DNA from: JBDRGC01 sp043818215 | Lineage (GTDB): Bacteria; Chloroflexota; Anaerolineae; Anaerolineales; UBA11858 | Direction: 5' to 3' | Length of the DNA stretch: 6,158 nucleotides | NCBI GenBank assembly: GCA_043818215.1 | Contig: JBDRGC010000503.1 | Coordinates: 1 to 6,158 of the forward strand | In this document: positions 5,357 to 6,158 of the stretch, in pieces | Layout: the number at the start of each line of letters is the position of its first letter | Numbering within the stretch: position 1 is the stretch's first letter | Made by a program: the position numbers and the translations under genes | The notes under the pieces: model-generated | What the model was told of the DNA's origin: nothing | Databases searched by the model: none | Seen by the model: the letters and a program-made list of their open reading frames with translations, nothing else

Positions 5357-5926
5357 ATGACCAAATCACATCCTGTTCCCCTTCCCAGCGCAGAAACCCA
5401 GACTGGCCCCAAATGGGGGCGTATTCTAGCCTGGGGGAGCTTGCTGGTTTTCTTGACGATACTGGCATTGGGCTTGCTGCGCGCCCAAGAAGGATCGGTC
5501 AGCCGCGGTCAGAGTGTGCCAGAATTCGAACTGACCACCTACGATGACGAGGTTTTCTCGTCCACAAGCCTGGTTGGCAAAGTTGTCGTCTTGAACTTCT
5601 GGGCATCCTTTTGTGTTCCGTGTGCTGAAGAAGCCAGCGAATTAGAGACTGCCTGGCAATTCTACAAAGATCGGGGCGACGTGATCTTTTTGGGAGTCGC
5701 CTGGAGCGATATGGATACAAGAGCTTTGGAGTACCTGGATCGTTACGGCATTACTTACCCCAATGGCCCAGATATTCGTACTCGCATTTCTCAGGCTTTC
5801 CGCACCCGCGGCGTCCCCGAAACGTACATCATCGACAAAAACGGAATCATCTCCCATGTTCAGATCGGCCCCTTCGTATCGCTCTCTCAAATCAGGGCTG
5901 TTGTCGATCCTCTCCTCGACCAGTAG
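5357..5926 (+). CDS. ccmG: Membrane-anchored thioredoxin-like protein CcmG (DsbE)
   Basis: This 189-residue protein has an N-terminal cytoplasmic stub, one membrane anchor (~residues 23-41) and an external thioredoxin-fold domain of the AhpC-TSA/redoxin type. It would pass electrons to CcmH or apocytochrome c during cytochrome c maturation. The active site is WASFCVPC with C86 and C89; the residue before the first cysteine is F rather than the usual W. The cis-proline region GVPETYIID (P154) and the preceding GVAWSD strand match the ResA/CcmG/TlpA group, and the length fits that family. ATG 5357 has CGGAG 6 nt upstream. It is third in line after ccmF and ccmH on the same strand, which favours CcmG over a general TlpA-like reductase. 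Sequence alone does not exclude ResA-like substrate preference. Confidence 0.9.
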   Translation: MTKSHPVPLPSAETQTGPKWGRILAWGSLLVFLTILALGLLRAQEGSVSRGQSVPEFELTTYDDEVFSSTSLVGKVVVLNFWASFCVPCAEEASELETAWQFYKDRGDVIFLGVAWSDMDTRALEYLDRYGITYPNGPDIRTRISQAFRTRGVPETYIIDKNGIISHVQIGPFVSLSQIRAVVDPLLDQ

Positions 5927-5952
5927 CCGACCAATGACCGCCGACCGCCGAC

Positions 5953-5989
5953 CATCGAATGACCGCCATCGAATGACCGCATCGAATGA
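5953..5989 (+). repeat. 14-bp tandem repeat after ccmG
   Basis: CATCGAATGACCGC occurs perfectly at 5953-5966 and 5967-5980, followed by a partial copy (ATCGAATGA, 5981-5989). Just upstream, GACCGCC-like units (5936-5950) look like older, shorter relatives. Confidence 0.85.
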
Positions 5990-6008
5990 ATTAGATGCTG
6001 CTACGAGA

Positions 6009-6026
6009 AACCTGTTCAAACAGGTT
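6009..6026. repeat. 8-bp perfect hairpin
   Basis: AACCTGTT (6009-6016) and AACAGGTT (6019-6026) are exact complements separated by two bases. No T run follows directly. It may act with the next hairpin (6042-6055) as a 3' end structure for the ccm transcript; that is inference. Confidence 0.55.
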
Positions 6027-6041
6027 CAGGTTGTGCCGTAC

Positions 6042-6059
6042 CATGCTTGAGCATGTTTT
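6042..6059 (+). terminator. Possible weak intrinsic terminator downstream of ccmG
   Basis: CATGC (6042-6046) pairs with GCATG (6051-6055) around TTGA (one more T-A pair is possible), followed immediately by TTTT (6056-6059). The stem is short and only moderately GC-rich, so termination would be weak. It is the only hairpin after ccmG with a directly adjoining T run. Confidence 0.35.
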
Positions 6060-6069
6060 CAATGACAGA

Positions 6070-6087
6070 CCCTGAATTCATTCGGGG
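6070..6087. repeat. Small inverted repeat around an EcoRI-like palindrome
   Basis: CCCTGAAT (6070-6077) pairs with ATTCGGGG (6080-6087) with one T-G wobble around TC. It lies between the possible terminator and the 8-bp tandem array. No function is evident. Confidence 0.45.
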
Positions 6088-6105
6088 GGCTGACCATCGA
6101 CAACC

Positions 6106-6158
6106 ACCAATTTACCAATTTACTAATTTACCAACCTACCAATTTACCAATCTACCAA
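6106..6158 (+). repeat. 8-bp tandem array (ACCAATTT), cut by the window end
   Basis: Six full units and a partial one run head to tail: ACCAATTT, ACCAATTT, ACTAATTT, ACCAACCT, ACCAATTT, ACCAATCT, ACCAA. Differences are few and are all between pyrimidines. The array continues beyond the window, so its true length is unknown. Slippage during replication is the simplest origin. Confidence 0.9.

Larger units (their letters stand above)
5927..6158. other. 3' flank of ccmG: short tandem repeats and hairpins, no gene seen
   Basis: The 232 bp to the window edge contain GACCGCC-type repeats, two perfect 14-bp tandem units, three small hairpins and an 8-bp tandem array that runs off the end. Frames through it are broken or composed of repeat translation. 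A CcmI or other ccm gene may lie beyond the window, but none starts here. Confidence 0.7.

Noticed and set aside
6106..6158. CRISPR array
   Set aside because: The units are 8 bp, directly adjoining and without spacers; it is a simple tandem array.

Overview
The window is most likely from a Chloroflexota bacterium, probably Anaerolineae-like. The basis is the type of System I cytochrome c maturation proteins, a secreted beta-propeller ending in a short FLPLLQR tail, and the dense palindromic and short tandem repeats between genes. This is family-level inference without any database search.

Layout. Positions 149-1834 encode a secreted protein with seven tandem ~58-residue PD40/TolB-like repeats, a small C-terminal domain and the FLPLLQR tail. 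It lies between two direct copies of a ~37-bp repeat (56-92 and 1850-1886). Positions 1835-2421 are a 587-bp stretch with no credible gene. It holds direct repeats, a large 26-bp-arm inverted repeat and a 9-bp tandem triplet. Then come three same-strand cytochrome c maturation genes: ccmF (2422-4476), ccmH (4730-5251, GTG start) and ccmG (5357-5926). The 3' flank (5927-6158) carries 14-bp and 8-bp tandem repeats and small hairpins.

How the genes work together. CcmG (membrane-anchored thioredoxin-like) and CcmH (CxxC protein) would keep apocytochrome c CxxCH thiols reduced and presented. CcmF, the integral-membrane haem lyase, would attach haem. CcmA-E and CcmI are not in the window. The propeller protein has no evident functional link to the ccm genes.

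The most distinctive property is architectural. The three ccm genes are not tightly packed: each spacer carries a different palindromic or repeated element. One element supplies the last codons of ccmF, one overlaps the ccmH stop codon, and one contains a misleading upstream ATG for ccmH. I see no convincing evidence of a wholly new biochemical system. The repeat families and the four-cysteine CcmH are the items most worth a second look.
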